NCBI RefSeq assembly: GCF_000829445.1
Contig: NZ_JXRQ01000018.1
Coordinates: forward strand, 186,001 to 250,000
Direction: 5' to 3'
DNA length: 64,000 bases
From: Jeotgalibacillus alimentarius
Lineage (GTDB): Bacteria; Bacillota; Bacilli; Bacillales; Jeotgalibacillaceae
Below the pieces are notes generated by a model, which was given only the letters and a program-made list of their open reading frames with translations, ran no database searches and was not told the origin of the DNA. Within the stretch, counting starts at the first letter, position 1. The number at the start of each line of letters is the position of its first letter. Position numbers and translations under genes: made by a program. Of the stretch, positions 1-10,904 are shown one piece after another.

Positions 1-368
1 TGAAATACAATGCGCTTCATCAATAACGAGTAATCCAATGCCAATTTCTTTTAACTTCTGGAGCACCTCATTTGAATTCAGCATCTCAGGTGAAAGAAAA
101 ATAAAGCGGTATGCTTCAAGATTTGCAATCAACTGTTTTCTCTCTTTAAAAGTCAGAAAAGAATTAATTGCCGTTACTCTCTTTTCTCCCCTCAGCTTAA
201 TCTGATCCACCTGATCCTGCATCAACGATAACAACGGAGAAATGATCAAAACCCGGTTGTTGTTTACATAAGAGGGATATTGGTAACAAAGACTTTTTCC
301 CGTTCCTGTAGGCAGCATGGCAATCGTATCCTTGTGATTAATGACTGAGCTGATGATCTCTTTTTGCC

Positions 369-1910
<1,542 letters not shown>

Positions 1911-1911
<1 letters not shown>

Positions 1912-1962
1912 AAGACCCGGCCACAAAGACAATTGATGTCTAAAGTGGCCAGGTCTTTTTTA
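1911..1962. terminator. Bidirectional terminator between fer and rsiX
   Basis: The inverted repeat AAAGACC-GGCCAC / GTGGCC-GGTCTTT has an inner AAGAC/GTCT stem. It is followed by TTTTTT on the + strand and TTTTATT on the - strand, so it can end both convergent genes. Confidence 0.8.
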
Positions 1963-3195
1963 TTGCAGATAAGCGATGTTTCCGCCAACCGGAACGGGTA
2001 CCGGAGCGCTGAAATCATATCCCTCTATAAACCCGTTTTCAATGCCCTCAAACTGAACAGAATTCATGGAGAAAGATTCAGCTGTCAGCAGAATCGATTC
2101 AACCATTTTTATTTTATCTTCACCAGTCAGTTCATTGATATTCCCTTCAAATGTCACAATTAATTCATTTTCAACCACTTCATAATTAACATTAATATTC
2201 TCAGGAACAGGTGAAGTGTAACGATCATTCGGCACTTCATCTTCTATCGCTGTCAGCGCTTCCTGAAGCGTGGTAAAATTTTCATTGCTTTTTGCATAAT
2301 AGTAAGTGCCATTATTATTTTCATATACATAAAATCCTTTTTGATCATTGTTGAGCAGATAGGATTCTACTATACCAAACGCGCCTACTTCTGCAGTCTC
2401 ATTATTTTCATCTACAATTCTGAACTGATTATAGTCGGAGCCGAAAGTTTCTTTTAATACATTAATTAAAAGGGCCGCTGATGCTCCCTGGGTCTTATTT
2501 TCAAGTTCATTGATCATACCCGTAATTGTTTCACCTTCTTCCTTCAGGTTATTGCTTACAGGATGATAATCCATAAATCCCATTTGCTGTTCATTAATGG
2601 ATTCAGCCCATTTTAAGTATAGAGAGGCCGCTGATAACTTTTCTTCACTATCAGGTACGACAAATGTATATGGAATGATGTATGCATCTTCTGTAACAAG
2701 TGCCGCTTCAAAATATTGCCTGTCGCCAAGATTTTCTTCAAAAAGCAGACCTGACTCCTGAGTGCTTTCGATTTCTACTGTTTCAAGTTCTTTATCTGAA
2801 GCAGCTGCAGCTTCGCCTTCTTCTTCAGCTGCAGTTTCAGCTGTATCTTCCTGTGGTGCAGGATTTGACTCTTGAGGCTGGCTATCTAATGACTCTTCAC
2901 GCTCAGTTTCCTGTACATTACTTTCGGCAGATTCATCATTCACTGTCACTGCCATATCGGAAGATGATTGTTCAGTGGAGGGATTATCCTGATTAAACAG
3001 ACCGGGACCGAGTATAATCATCAGAGCTGCAGCTGCAGTTCCTGCAACTGCCGGCATCCAGGGGAAATTCTTTTTCCGTTTGTTCCTCAAATGAATATGC
3101 TGATACATATCATCTGCGCTTAAGCGGTTTTTGATGACTGGCAGTTGCTTCAAATGATATTCAATTTCCTTTTCAGTCGGCTTTTGTTTAGTCAT
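1960..3195 (-). CDS. rsiX: Anti-sigma-X factor RsiX (membrane-anchored)
   Basis: A regulator of the ECF sigma factor encoded just upstream. In B. subtilis RsiX holds SigX inactive at the membrane. Three parts can be seen: a cytoplasmic N-terminal sigma-binding region of about 50 residues, one transmembrane segment (about residues 53-68, rich in A/G/I/L), and a large extracytoplasmic part. The extracytoplasmic part starts with a long acidic, Ser/Glu/Ala-rich linker (about residues 70-150) and ends in a family-like tail containing LLTAESFSMNSVQFE and PVPV. The preferred start is the ATG at 3195, which overlaps the sigX stop by 8 nt (ATGACTAA) and has GGGAGGG upstream. An upstream GTG/ATG adds five residues without its own ribosome-binding site. 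The protein is longer (411 residues) than B. subtilis RsiX, mainly in the linker. Confidence 0.88.
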   Translation of the reverse strand: MTKQKPTEKEIEYHLKQLPVIKNRLSADDMYQHIHLRNKRKKNFPWMPAVAGTAAAALMIILGPGLFNQDNPSTEQSSSDMAVTVNDESAESNVQETEREESLDSQPQESNPAPQEDTAETAAEEEGEAAAASDKELETVEIESTQESGLLFEENLGDRQYFEAALVTEDAYIIPYTFVVPDSEEKLSAASLYLKWAESINEQQMGFMDYHPVSNNLKEEGETITGMINELENKTQGASAALLINVLKETFGSDYNQFRIVDENNETAEVGAFGIVESYLLNNDQKGFYVYENNNGTYYYAKSNENFTTLQEALTAIEDEVPNDRYTSPVPENINVNYEVVENELIVTFEGNINELTGEDKIKMVESILLTAESFSMNSVQFEGIENGFIEGYDFSAPVPVPVGGNIAYLQ

Positions 3196-3712
3196 TGATA
3201 TCCCTCCCATCCTCTGACATCAGTTCTTTCAGTTTTTTAATTGCCCTGTGCTGCGTTGTTTTTACTTTTCCTTCTGACCACCCAAGTACCTTTGCAGCCT
3301 CTGCTATACTCAGATCCTGAATATATCTTGTTACAATGACAAGCTTCTGGTCAGTTGTGCATAAATCAAGACAGCTGTACAGCTTTTGAACTTCTTCATT
3401 CTGCTCAGTAATTTCTTCCGGGAGCGGTCCGTTTGATGAGATCTCTCTTTCTCCCCAGTCAAAGTGGTCCATTACCCGCTTGCGTATTGTTTGCTGCTTT
3501 CTGAAATAATCAATCGTTACATTTTTAGCAATTGAAAATAACCAGGTTTTTTCGGAACTTTTCCCTTCAAACCTGTGATAGGAATTCATCACTTTTATAT
3601 ACACTTCCTGCAACAGATCTTCTGCAGTATCTCTGTTTTTGACCATATAGATCAAAAATTGGAAAACATCCTGCTGATATTCCGAATATAATCGTTTAAA
3701 AACGGAGTCCAT
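3188..3712 (-). CDS. sigX: ECF RNA polymerase sigma factor SigX
   Basis: A 174-residue extracytoplasmic-function sigma factor. Region 2 is seen at about residues 10-75 (DLLQEVYIKVMNSY... TWLFSIAKNVTIDYFRK), and region 4 at about 115-165 with the HTH SIAEAAKVLGWSEGKVKTTQHRAIKKL. SigX in B. subtilis controls cell-envelope charge genes such as dltA and pssA. The position between resE and rsiX is the conserved res-sigX-rsiX order. The gene overlaps rsiX by 8 nt. The ribosome-binding site is a very strong GGGGGAGGAG. An ECF-type promoter-like sequence lies directly upstream, suggesting positive autoregulation. Confidence 0.92.
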   Translation of the reverse strand: MDSVFKRLYSEYQQDVFQFLIYMVKNRDTAEDLLQEVYIKVMNSYHRFEGKSSEKTWLFSIAKNVTIDYFRKQQTIRKRVMDHFDWGEREISSNGPLPEEITEQNEEVQKLYSCLDLCTTDQKLVIVTRYIQDLSIAEAAKVLGWSEGKVKTTQHRAIKKLKELMSEDGRDIND

Positions 3713-3742
3713 TAACCGTCTCCTCCCCCGTTCATACCATTA

Positions 3743-3768
3743 GTCGTATTTAAGATGAAAAAGTTTCT
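3743..3768 (-). promoter_or_regulatory. ECF-type (probably SigX-dependent) promoter of sigX-rsiX
   Basis: On the - strand, AGAAAC at 3768-3763 and CGAC at 3746-3743 are separated by 16 nt. This resembles the bacillar ECF pattern (TGTAAC or TGAAAC, then about 16-17 nt, then CGAC/CGTA). It is placed about 30 bp upstream of the sigX start, leaving a short leader with the ribosome-binding site. Confidence 0.6.
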
Positions 3769-3852
3769 TTCATCAGAACGTTTTCTTATGTTGTCTGTAT
3801 TTTACACCTTCTCATTTTACATGAGAGGTGTGAACTGTAAAAGATGGATTTA

Positions 3853-3935
3853 AAATAAATAAAAAACGGACAATTGATTTTTATAGCAGAGCCGGAGATG
3901 GTTACGCTGATCCGGTCTGTAAAAACCATTGTCCG
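3853..3935 (-). terminator. Long-stem terminator after resE
   Basis: A near-continuous hairpin: CGGACAAT pairs with ATTGTCCG, then GGTTTTTA with TAAAAATC, then CAG/CTG and CCGGA/TCCGG, around a loop of about 14 nt. The - strand then reads TTTTTTATTTATTTT. It isolates sigX-rsiX from the res operon. Confidence 0.75.
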
Positions 3936-3962
3936 CTTCATTCAGCAGGCCTATAGGTGGAA

Positions 3963-5732
3963 TCATGAATTCCGTGGAAGATAAAAAGAAAACGTCGTTC
4001 CGTGGTCAACCTTACTTTCTGCTTTGATCTTTCCACGATGTGCTTCAATCAGGTTCTTTACAATCGCAAGACCTAAACCGGTCCCTGCACGTCCCCTTGT
4101 CCTTGCCTTATCAGCTTTGTAAAAGCGTTCGAATATAAATGGCAGGTCATCTTCCGGGATACCGACACCGTTGTCTATGACATCAAAACGGATAAATTGA
4201 TTCTCCATATTTGTACTGATTGTAATGTCACCTTCTGTTTTAGTGTGTCTGATTGCATTGTCAAGAAGGTTGGTAAGTACCTGTTCAATTCTGTCAGGGT
4301 CAATGTGAATGGTGACTGATTCATCTAATTCACTTATAAACCGCATATGGATATCATTATCATTTAATCCAAGTTTGAACTTCGATAATACTCTTGATGC
4401 AAATTCATTTACTTTAATCTGTTCCTGATTCAATACGATATGTCCTGCTTCCATCCGTGCCAGGTCAAGCAGTTCATTCACAAGCCGGCCCATTCTGAGC
4501 GACTCATCGTAAATCACTCTTGCAATTTCTTTTCTTTCTTCATCACTTTGTGGTATGTCGTCTATAATTGCTTCACTATACCCCTGCAGCATCGAGATTG
4601 GTGTTCTCAGCTCATGTGATACATTAGCGATAAAGTCTTTTCTAAGTGTTTCTAGCTTTCTTTCCTCAGTCATGTCTCTCAGTACTGCAACGGCTCCTCT
4701 GACCGTATCTCCGCTATATAATGGGCTGATAATTGCAACATATGACCTGCCGTTCACTTCAAGTTCACCGGTTTGTTCTTCATTTGTCTGCATGACTTTT
4801 TGGATTAACTCTTCAAGAGTCGGCGGCAGCGCGAGCTTGGTGAAATCTTCCTGCTCATCATACCAGTTCTTTAAAAAACGTTCTGCAGGCGGATTTGAGA
4901 CAAGGACTGTACAATCTTTATTAAAAGTGATTACACCGTCTGCCATAGAACTGAGTACACTTGACAGCTGTTCTTTTTCCTGGCTGAGTGCATCGAGGTG
5001 GTGCTTGAGCTGACGGCCCATCTGGTTGAATGCTGTAGCAAGCTCTCCAATTTCGTCATTAGATAAGATCGGAACTTTTGTATCGAACTTACCGCGTGCC
5101 ACTTCAAATGCGCCTTCCCTCATTTTTCTAAGCGGAGCAGTAATTCTTGTAGACAGGAAAAAGGCAAAAATCGTTGTTAATATGATGGCAATTGCAGCTG
5201 CTAAAATAATCAGGCGTGTCGTCTGTTCCGTTGTCTGCTGAATGGCTTCAAGAGACTGATACACATACACTGCACCGATCGACTCACCGTCAGTATCTGA
5301 AACAGGTACTCCGACGATCATGACATTATTGTAACGGTTATCGAAATCTTCACCAGTGGGGAATTCATCCTGTACAATAACTGACTCTTCATCTACTCTG
5401 CTTAACGAATTGCTCCCCTCAATGACAGATAGAATATCTGTATAATTGATATCATCTGAATAAAAAACAGTTTGATCTTCAATTTTCACAATAGAATGAA
5501 CAGGATCATCAAGAATTTCAGAAACTATCTGAAGGCTCATATCCAGTTCTTCGTGCTCCTCAATAATACTGGCCGCTTTTTGTGCTTCATACCTTAAAGA
5601 CTCTTCCACTTCTTCCACATGATAGTTCTGAAAAAACTCCAGAAGCAGGATGGTCAGTATAAATAAAACAAAGGAGACAAGCAGCAGAATTGTCATCCAC
5701 AGCTTGCCTACCACACTTCTCCAGATTCTCAT
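3963..5732 (-). CDS. resE: Sensor histidine kinase ResE
   Basis: A 589-residue membrane histidine kinase, the same length as B. subtilis ResE. It partners ResD in the response to oxygen limitation and nitric oxide. Visible order: TM1 (about 8-31), extracytoplasmic domain (about 32-170), TM2 (about 172-192), HAMP (about 193-245), PAS-like region (about 255-350), HisKA with the phospho-acceptor in NVSHELRTP (about residue 370), and HATPase with N-box NLLDNAIRHT, DNGVGIP, FERFYKADKAR and GTGLGLAIVK. The start overlaps the end of resD by 4 nt, indicating translational coupling. Confidence 0.95.
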   Translation of the reverse strand: MRIWRSVVGKLWMTILLLVSFVLFILTILLLEFFQNYHVEEVEESLRYEAQKAASIIEEHEELDMSLQIVSEILDDPVHSIVKIEDQTVFYSDDINYTDILSVIEGSNSLSRVDEESVIVQDEFPTGEDFDNRYNNVMIVGVPVSDTDGESIGAVYVYQSLEAIQQTTEQTTRLIILAAAIAIILTTIFAFFLSTRITAPLRKMREGAFEVARGKFDTKVPILSNDEIGELATAFNQMGRQLKHHLDALSQEKEQLSSVLSSMADGVITFNKDCTVLVSNPPAERFLKNWYDEQEDFTKLALPPTLEELIQKVMQTNEEQTGELEVNGRSYVAIISPLYSGDTVRGAVAVLRDMTEERKLETLRKDFIANVSHELRTPISMLQGYSEAIIDDIPQSDEERKEIARVIYDESLRMGRLVNELLDLARMEAGHIVLNQEQIKVNEFASRVLSKFKLGLNDNDIHMRFISELDESVTIHIDPDRIEQVLTNLLDNAIRHTKTEGDITISTNMENQFIRFDVIDNGVGIPEDDLPFIFERFYKADKARTRGRAGTGLGLAIVKNLIEAHRGKIKAESKVDHGTTFSFYLPRNS

Positions 5733-6442
5733 TCGTCAACCTCGAATTTATATCCTACTCCCCATACAGTAACAATCATCTTACCTGCCTTCTCAGAGAC
5801 TCTGTTAAGTTTTTCTCTCAGCCTTTTCACATGAGTATCGACTGTCCGCAGATCACCGAAGAATTCATAGTGCCAAACCTCTTTCAGTAATTGCTCACGG
5901 TCATATACTTTATCCGGACTTTTTGCCAGGAATAAAAGCAGCTCATATTCTTTAGGTGTTAATGTAACTTCGTGTCCATCAGCTGTCACTCTGTGTGCAT
6001 CATTATCAATAACAAGGTGACTGTAAGCGATCATATCTTTGGCTTTTGTATCTGTTTTCACATGACTGCTTGTGGCAGTCCTTCTGAGTAATGCTTTTAC
6101 TCTTAATACTACTTCTCTCGGACTAAAGGGTTTAACAATGTAATCGTCAGTTCCAACCTCAAACCCCTGTACTCGATTTGCCTCTTCCCCTTTAGCAGTC
6201 AGCATAATAACAGGTGTTGTTTTCGTTTCACGCAGATCCTTACAAACCTCAATCCCGTCTTTTCCAGGCATCATTAAATCGAGCAGGATACAATCGTAAT
6301 CTTCTTCAAGTGCCTTTTTCAGTGCACTTTCACCATCTTCAGCTTCTTCAACTGTATATCCTTCACGCTCCAGATACATTTTTAACAGCCTGCGGATTCT
6401 TTCTTCATCATCAACTACAAGAATATGACCAAGTTCATTCAT
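5729..6442 (-). CDS. resD: Response regulator ResD
   Basis: An OmpR/PhoB-type response regulator of 237 residues. The receiver domain has the acidic pair D11/D12, the phospho-acceptor Asp55 (LLDLMMPGKDG) and the conserved Lys in VKPF. The C-terminal winged helix ends TVWGVGYKFE. ResD activates anaerobic and cytochrome genes in B. subtilis. The frame is open upstream, but the ATG at 6442 is chosen because AAGGAGGATC sits 7-8 nt before it and the product matches the family start (MNELGHILVVDDE). A hairpin lies between resC and this gene, so resDE may also have separate expression. Confidence 0.95.
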   Translation of the reverse strand: MNELGHILVVDDEERIRRLLKMYLEREGYTVEEAEDGESALKKALEEDYDCILLDLMMPGKDGIEVCKDLRETKTTPVIMLTAKGEEANRVQGFEVGTDDYIVKPFSPREVVLRVKALLRRTATSSHVKTDTKAKDMIAYSHLVIDNDAHRVTADGHEVTLTPKEYELLLFLAKSPDKVYDREQLLKEVWHYEFFGDLRTVDTHVKRLREKLNRVSEKAGKMIVTVWGVGYKFEVDE

Positions 6443-6467
6443 TAAAGATCCTCCTTGAGATATGTAT

Positions 6468-6498
6468 TTAAAAGAAGCCCTCACTTACTCGTGAGGGC
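6468..6498 (-). terminator. Terminator-like hairpin between resC and resD
   Basis: GCCCTCAC / GTGAGGGC form a perfect 8-bp stem around a 6-nt loop. On the - strand it is followed by TTCTTTT. It lies in the 63-nt gap after resC and probably reduces read-through from resABC into resDE. Confidence 0.6.
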
Positions 6499-6505
6499 AA
6501 TTTGA

Positions 6506-7693
6506 TTAAGCGTAAGAATGGAGTCCGGCAATAATTAAGTTTACTGCTACAAGGTTAAACATAATAATAACAAATCCAATTACTGCAAGCCAGGCGGAAC
6601 GATTCCCTTCCCATCCTCTTGACAGTCTCAGGTGCAGGAATGCTGCGTAAAACAGGAATGTAATAAGCGCCCAGACCTCTTTAGGGTCCCATCCCCAGAA
6701 ACGTGTCCAGGCAATCTGAGCCCAGATCATTGCAAAGATCAGACCACCTAATGTAAAGACAGGAAAGCCTATCAGAACTGAACGGTAGCCGACTTCATCA
6801 AGCATATCCAGGTTTGCTTTCTTAACAAGCGGCTGGAATAAAGCAGCTACTTTCCTTCTTGAGATCAGTCTAATTAGCAAGTAAAGAATAACACCTACAC
6901 CGATAGACCAGATCACTGTATTCAATCTTGGCGCATTTACAAGCGGATGCATTTCAAGACCTGTTGAGAATGCGCCTTCTGTAAGCAGTTCACCTTCATT
7001 AGGCGTAACCAGTGCAGGCATTGAATAGTGTACAACTGTTTCTGCATCTTCAGCATTAACAAATGTAAATTCAGACTCATAACCTGCAACAGAAAATACT
7101 GTTGCGCTTAAGACGAATCCAACTACAAGAATAATACCGAAAAGAACAGACTCAAGCCAGAATACTTGTTTTCCCCCTTTTGACAGATCAATGTCTTTTA
7201 ACAGGAAGATCAGCCCGGCTACAAAGCTGACTGATAAAATCGCTTCACCAGCAGCCACTGTTGACACGTGAATCGCCAGCCAGTCACTTTGCAGTGCAGG
7301 AATCAGAGGAGAAACATCTCTCGGGAACATGCTTGCATATGCAATCGTTAAGAGTGCGACTGGCAATGCGAATACGCCAAGGATATGCAAGCGGTAAATA
7401 AAGTAAATGATAATAAATGCTGCAACGAGCATCATCGCGAAAAATGTAATAAATTCAAACAGGTTACTGACCGGTGCGTGTCCTGCAGCAATCCACCTCG
7501 CAAAGAAATAGCCAAGCTGAGAAGCAAATCCGATCAGTGTAATGGTAATGCCAATTGTTGCCCATCTGTTTTTTCCAGTCTGATTCGTATGTTTTTTTGA
7601 TTTAATTGAACCTGCGAAAAATACAGTTGCCACAAGATATAACAGAAAAGCTATATACAGCAGCGTACTACTTATGCTCGCGAGTTGTGCCAC
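6506..7693 (-). CDS. resC: Cytochrome c biogenesis protein ResC (CcsA/CcmF-type)
   Basis: A polytopic membrane protein of the ResB/ResC system II haem delivery and ligation complex for c-type cytochromes. The tryptophan-rich haem-handling motif [15 protein letters not shown] is near the C-terminus (about residue 330), with several hydrophobic segments before and after it. The start is uncertain by two codons. The GTG at 7693 has AGGAGG at 9 nt, whereas the ATG at 7699 would leave only 3 nt. Either start lies inside the 3' end of resB (overlap of about 26 nt). Confidence 0.93.
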   Translation of the reverse strand: MAQLASISSTLLYIAFLLYLVATVFFAGSIKSKKHTNQTGKNRWATIGITITLIGFASQLGYFFARWIAAGHAPVSNLFEFITFFAMMLVAAFIIIYFIYRLHILGVFALPVALLTIAYASMFPRDVSPLIPALQSDWLAIHVSTVAAGEAILSVSFVAGLIFLLKDIDLSKGGKQVFWLESVLFGIILVVGFVLSATVFSVAGYESEFTFVNAEDAETVVHYSMPALVTPNEGELLTEGAFSTGLEMHPLVNAPRLNTVIWSIGVGVILYLLIRLISRRKVAALFQPLVKKANLDMLDEVGYRSVLIGFPVFTLGGLIFAMIWAQIAWTRFWGWDPKEVWALITFLFYAAFLHLRLSRGWEGNRSAWLAVIGFVIIMFNLVAVNLIIAGLHSYA

Positions 7694-9350
7694 TTTCATC
7701 TTCCTCCTTTGCATTGCCTTTGGATTCTTTCAGCTCCTGATGGTCATCGGGCTGATCGAGTCCAGCATATTCGAATGCCGGAGCAATGTCTTTTTTCAAT
7801 CCATACCAGTTTTTATTTGTATGGCCTGCTGCATACAAATTAGAATCGGCATCTGTTTTAATCCAGATTCTTCTGTGATTCCAGTAGGATCCAACGATAA
7901 CCCCAAACATAAAAATAGTGCCGCCTAAAGCAAGAATCCACAGCGTTAAATCTTTTCTGACAGTTAGCCCTGAAATATCTCTTGTTTCAATGCCATTGAA
8001 ACTGATTTCATAGTCATTTTCTCCAAGAGGTTCAAGGTTTTGCTGTATGGCGACAAACGCTACTTCTCCATCCGGATGTTCAGGTGAAATCATATTAAAT
8101 AAAAATGCTGGATTGTTAGGCAGAGGAGATACAGATTGCGGCTCCCCGTCGTCAAATCCGCTGAAATCAGGATAATACCCTGAAATCTCAACAGCATAGC
8201 CATCGTTTAATTCATATAATCCTGAAGTGTTCGGGTTAAACAAATCGACTGTAAAACTGCCGACTGGTTCACCGGTTTCTTTACTGTCCATTGTAAAGGA
8301 CATTTTATATAATTCATCTTCAATATAATCAGTCTGATAAAGTGCAAATTGATCAAATTTCATCGGCACATTTACCTGGATTGCGTGATGGTCAACTTCA
8401 GTGATATTGTCAGTTGAACCGGCAATTGCGTTATCGTCTTTTTTATAAAGAATGGCATCCGTCTGGAAGTTCTTAGCGATCGCACCTGTGCGCTGAATGG
8501 TTTCATCAAACACCTCAGAATCGCCTTCCTGATAAGTTTCAAGCGTGAACCCTTCGTTTTTCAGAAGATACTCCTGCCCTGTCCCGGGAATGATTTCAGT
8601 CTCGCCTTCACGAATCCATAACATTTCATCGACATACATACCAGGTACAAACCTGAGCATGGCTCCAATTAAAAAAATAATCAGGCCGGTATGGTTGATA
8701 TATGGTCCCCATCTTGAAAACTGGTTTTTCTCAGCTAAAAGACTGCCATTTTCAACTCTGACTTTGTAGCGTCTTTTTTTCAGCCCTTCACTAAGACGGT
8801 TAAGTGTATCCTGCGAGCCTTTTGCTTCATAGGCAGAATAAATCCGCTGTCTTTTCAGGAAAGAGTCATGTCTTTCCACACGCTGTTTTTTCAGCGCTTT
8901 ATACAGCGGAACACCCCGGTCCAGACTTGCTATAATAATCGACGTCCCGATCGCTGCTACCAGCAGCATATACCACCAGGACCCATATAAATCATGAAAA
9001 CCCAAAACATAATAGATTTTACCGGCTATGCCGTAACGGTCTTCATAGTATTCTACAGCCGGAATATTTTGCGGAATAAAAAATTCCTGAGGAAAAATCG
9101 TTCCGATTGCTGAAGCAACCAGTGTAATCACAATCAGCCAGACGCCAACTTTAACTGACGAAAAGAAGTTCCACACCTTATCAATAATAGAAGTGTGATA
9201 AGTTTGAGACCTTCTTGCCATTCCCTCATACCGCATCACATCATTTGTTTTTCTTTTTGCAGCTTCTTCAGTTAACGTTCTGCCGCAGGCCTGGCATAAC
9301 TCAGAACCTTCCGGATTCACGTGGCCGCATTTACAAATCAATTTACTCAT
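7668..9350 (-). CDS. resB: Cytochrome c biogenesis protein ResB
   Basis: A 560-residue membrane protein, the ResC partner in system II cytochrome c synthesis. The first 25 residues hold a short Cys4 zinc-ribbon-like element (CKCGHVNP...CQACG), also found in Bacillus ResB. Hydrophobic segments lie near residues 70-90, 125-145, 215-235 and 470-490. A large extracytoplasmic region (about 240-465) sits between the third and fourth. The C-terminal tail of about 50 residues is charged and low in complexity. The start overlaps the resA stop by 4 nt. The gene is translated as part of the resABC unit. Confidence 0.93.
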   Translation of the reverse strand: MSKLICKCGHVNPEGSELCQACGRTLTEEAAKRKTNDVMRYEGMARRSQTYHTSIIDKVWNFFSSVKVGVWLIVITLVASAIGTIFPQEFFIPQNIPAVEYYEDRYGIAGKIYYVLGFHDLYGSWWYMLLVAAIGTSIIIASLDRGVPLYKALKKQRVERHDSFLKRQRIYSAYEAKGSQDTLNRLSEGLKKRRYKVRVENGSLLAEKNQFSRWGPYINHTGLIIFLIGAMLRFVPGMYVDEMLWIREGETEIIPGTGQEYLLKNEGFTLETYQEGDSEVFDETIQRTGAIAKNFQTDAILYKKDDNAIAGSTDNITEVDHHAIQVNVPMKFDQFALYQTDYIEDELYKMSFTMDSKETGEPVGSFTVDLFNPNTSGLYELNDGYAVEISGYYPDFSGFDDGEPQSVSPLPNNPAFLFNMISPEHPDGEVAFVAIQQNLEPLGENDYEISFNGIETRDISGLTVRKDLTLWILALGGTIFMFGVIVGSYWNHRRIWIKTDADSNLYAAGHTNKNWYGLKKDIAPAFEYAGLDQPDDHQELKESKGNAKEEDESGTTREHK

Positions 9351-9901
9351 TCAGAAGACTCCTGACTTTCAGGCTTGATCATGTTCATGTAGGATACAAT
9401 CATTTCTTCACTCATTTCGCCCGTAATCACCTTCTCAATTTCTCCGTCAGAGTTAACTAGAAGAGTGGTTGGAAGCGGTCCGATTGAATAAGCATCCATT
9501 ACGTCACTGTTCACATCTCTGACCACAGGAAATGTAAGACCGAACTGATTGGCAAAGTTGGAAACTTTGAATTCAGATTCCCCTACATTTACTGCAATAA
9601 CTTCTACTCCCTGGTCTTTGAAGACCTCATAGTGTTTTTGCATATAAGGGAATTCCTCTTTACAAGGTTCACACCAAGTACCCCAGAAATTTAAAAATAC
9701 ACCCTGGCCTTTATAATCAGACAGCTGATGCGTGTCGCCATCCAAATCTTCGAGTATAAAATCGGGTGCCTGATCACCAGCTCTGACAAGAGACCTTTCA
9801 TCCCCCGTCACACTTGAGTAGATTGTATATGAGACTGCTGCAAGCAAAACAGCAAGAATCGATACACGCATGATGAGCCTTTTTTGTTTTTTCTTACTCA
9901 T
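9347..9901 (-). CDS. resA: Thiol-disulfide oxidoreductase ResA
   Basis: A 184-residue membrane-anchored thioredoxin-fold protein. It keeps the haem-binding cysteines of apocytochrome c reduced outside the membrane. One N-terminal transmembrane anchor (about residues 9-29) is followed by a thioredoxin domain with the active site W76-CEPC (C77, C80), the ResA-type CEPC motif, and a cis-Pro region (IGPLPTT). It is the first gene of the resABC unit, with a 4-nt overlap with resB. Confidence 0.95.
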   Translation of the reverse strand: MSKKKQKRLIMRVSILAVLLAAVSYTIYSSVTGDERSLVRAGDQAPDFILEDLDGDTHQLSDYKGQGVFLNFWGTWCEPCKEEFPYMQKHYEVFKDQGVEVIAVNVGESEFKVSNFANQFGLTFPVVRDVNSDVMDAYSIGPLPTTLLVNSDGEIEKVITGEMSEEMIVSYMNMIKPESQESSE

Positions 9902-9944
9902 ATTAGCTACCCCCTTAAAACGGTCACACTAAAGTATCATTGTC

Positions 9945-9973
9945 ATTATAGCATTCGTTATAAAGGCATTAGC
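9945..9973 (-). promoter_or_regulatory. Possible resA promoter (good -10, weak -35)
   Basis: A perfect TATAAT lies on the - strand at 9950-9945, about 44 bp upstream of the resA start. The matching -35 position has no recognisable TTGACA. A weak -35 is compatible with an activator-dependent promoter, such as the ResD control known in B. subtilis. No ResD site was assigned. Confidence 0.4.
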
Positions 9974-10003
9974 GTGTAGTATTTGAATGAACTGTGAAAA
10001 TTG

Positions 10004-10735
10004 TCAGTTATGAAGTCCGTTCTCTGCGAATGATCTCAGTTGTTTCACTTCATGCGGAGTCAGTTCTCTTGCTTCCCCGGCATTCAGACCTGTCAGATGC
10101 AAAAAGGCGTATCTTTCTCTTTTCAGCTTTTGAACAGGATGTCCTACTGCCTCAAGCATTCTTCTGACCTGTCTGTTGCGTCCTTCATGAATCGTAATCT
10201 CAAGAATCGTTTTATCTTTTTGCTTATCAGCTGAAATCACTTTAGCTCTTGAAGGCGCAGTCATTCCATCTTCAAGCTTGATACCTTTTTCAAGTTTTTT
10301 AATCACTTCACGTTTTACGAGCCCTTTCACTCTGGCAACGTATGTTTTAGGGACTTCATATTTAGGATGTGTCAACAGGTTGGCAAACTCGCCATCATTG
10401 GTTAGCAGCAGTAAGCCTGACGTGTCATAGTCCAGTCTTCCAACCGGATAAATTCTCTCTTCCACATGCTGAAAATAATCAGTTACCACTTTACGGTTTT
10501 TATCATCACTGACCGCTGAGATCACGCCGGATGGCTTATAGAATAAATAATATACTTTGTTTTCCCGCTCAATTTTGACTCCTTCAACTTCGATTTTATC
10601 TGAAGCTGTTACTTTAGTGCCAAGCTCTGTAACGGTTTTTCCATTCACCTTTACCTTACCCTGTTTAATTAATTCTTCTGCTTTTCTGCGTGATGCCACT
10701 CCAGCGTGTGCAATCACTTTTTGTAATCTCTCCAT
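10004..10735 (-). CDS. rluB: 23S rRNA pseudouridine synthase RluB
   Basis: A 243-residue RsuA/RluB-family enzyme that isomerises a uridine in 23S rRNA helix 89. An S4 RNA-binding domain is at residues 2-60 (RLQKVIAHAGVASRRKAEELI). The catalytic motif GRLDYDTSGLLLLTNDG is around residue 98, with the Asp in RLD. A later motif is EGRNRQVRRM. The position next to resA matches B. subtilis (ypuL). There is a gap of about 100 bp before resA that holds a possible res promoter. Confidence 0.93.
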   Translation of the reverse strand: MERLQKVIAHAGVASRRKAEELIKQGKVKVNGKTVTELGTKVTASDKIEVEGVKIERENKVYYLFYKPSGVISAVSDDKNRKVVTDYFQHVEERIYPVGRLDYDTSGLLLLTNDGEFANLLTHPKYEVPKTYVARVKGLVKREVIKKLEKGIKLEDGMTAPSRAKVISADKQKDKTILEITIHEGRNRQVRRMLEAVGHPVQKLKRERYAFLHLTGLNAGEARELTPHEVKQLRSFAENGLHN

Positions 10736-10771
10736 CTCTTACACCTCTTCATTTGTTCTGCTTCTTACAGC

Positions 10772-10799
10772 ATTATGTCACATATATGGTCAAAAGCAA
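10772..10799 (-). promoter_or_regulatory. Possible sigma-A promoter of rluB
   Basis: On the - strand, TTGCTT at 10799-10794 and CATAAT at 10777-10772 are separated by 16 nt. They lie about 37 bp upstream of the rluB start. The match is moderate. Confidence 0.4.
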
Positions 10800-10829
10800 A
10801 TCACGATCATATAAAACCCTGATTAACTG

Positions 10830-10858
10830 TTGGATCTGCGTATTTCTTCAGATATAAT
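10830..10858 (+). promoter_or_regulatory. Predicted sigma-A promoter of scpA-scpB
   Basis: TTGGAT at 10830-10835, then 17 nt, then a perfect TATAAT at 10853-10858. It lies 46 bp upstream of the scpA start. Confidence 0.7.
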
Positions 10859-10904
10859 GAGCATGATGAAAGAATCTCAGCGTATGCGCTAGAATGGTGA
10901 TGAA

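Noticed and set aside
4555-5013. 152-codon + strand frame opposite resE
   Set aside because: Antisense to conserved kinase motifs (HisKA region) with no initiation signal.
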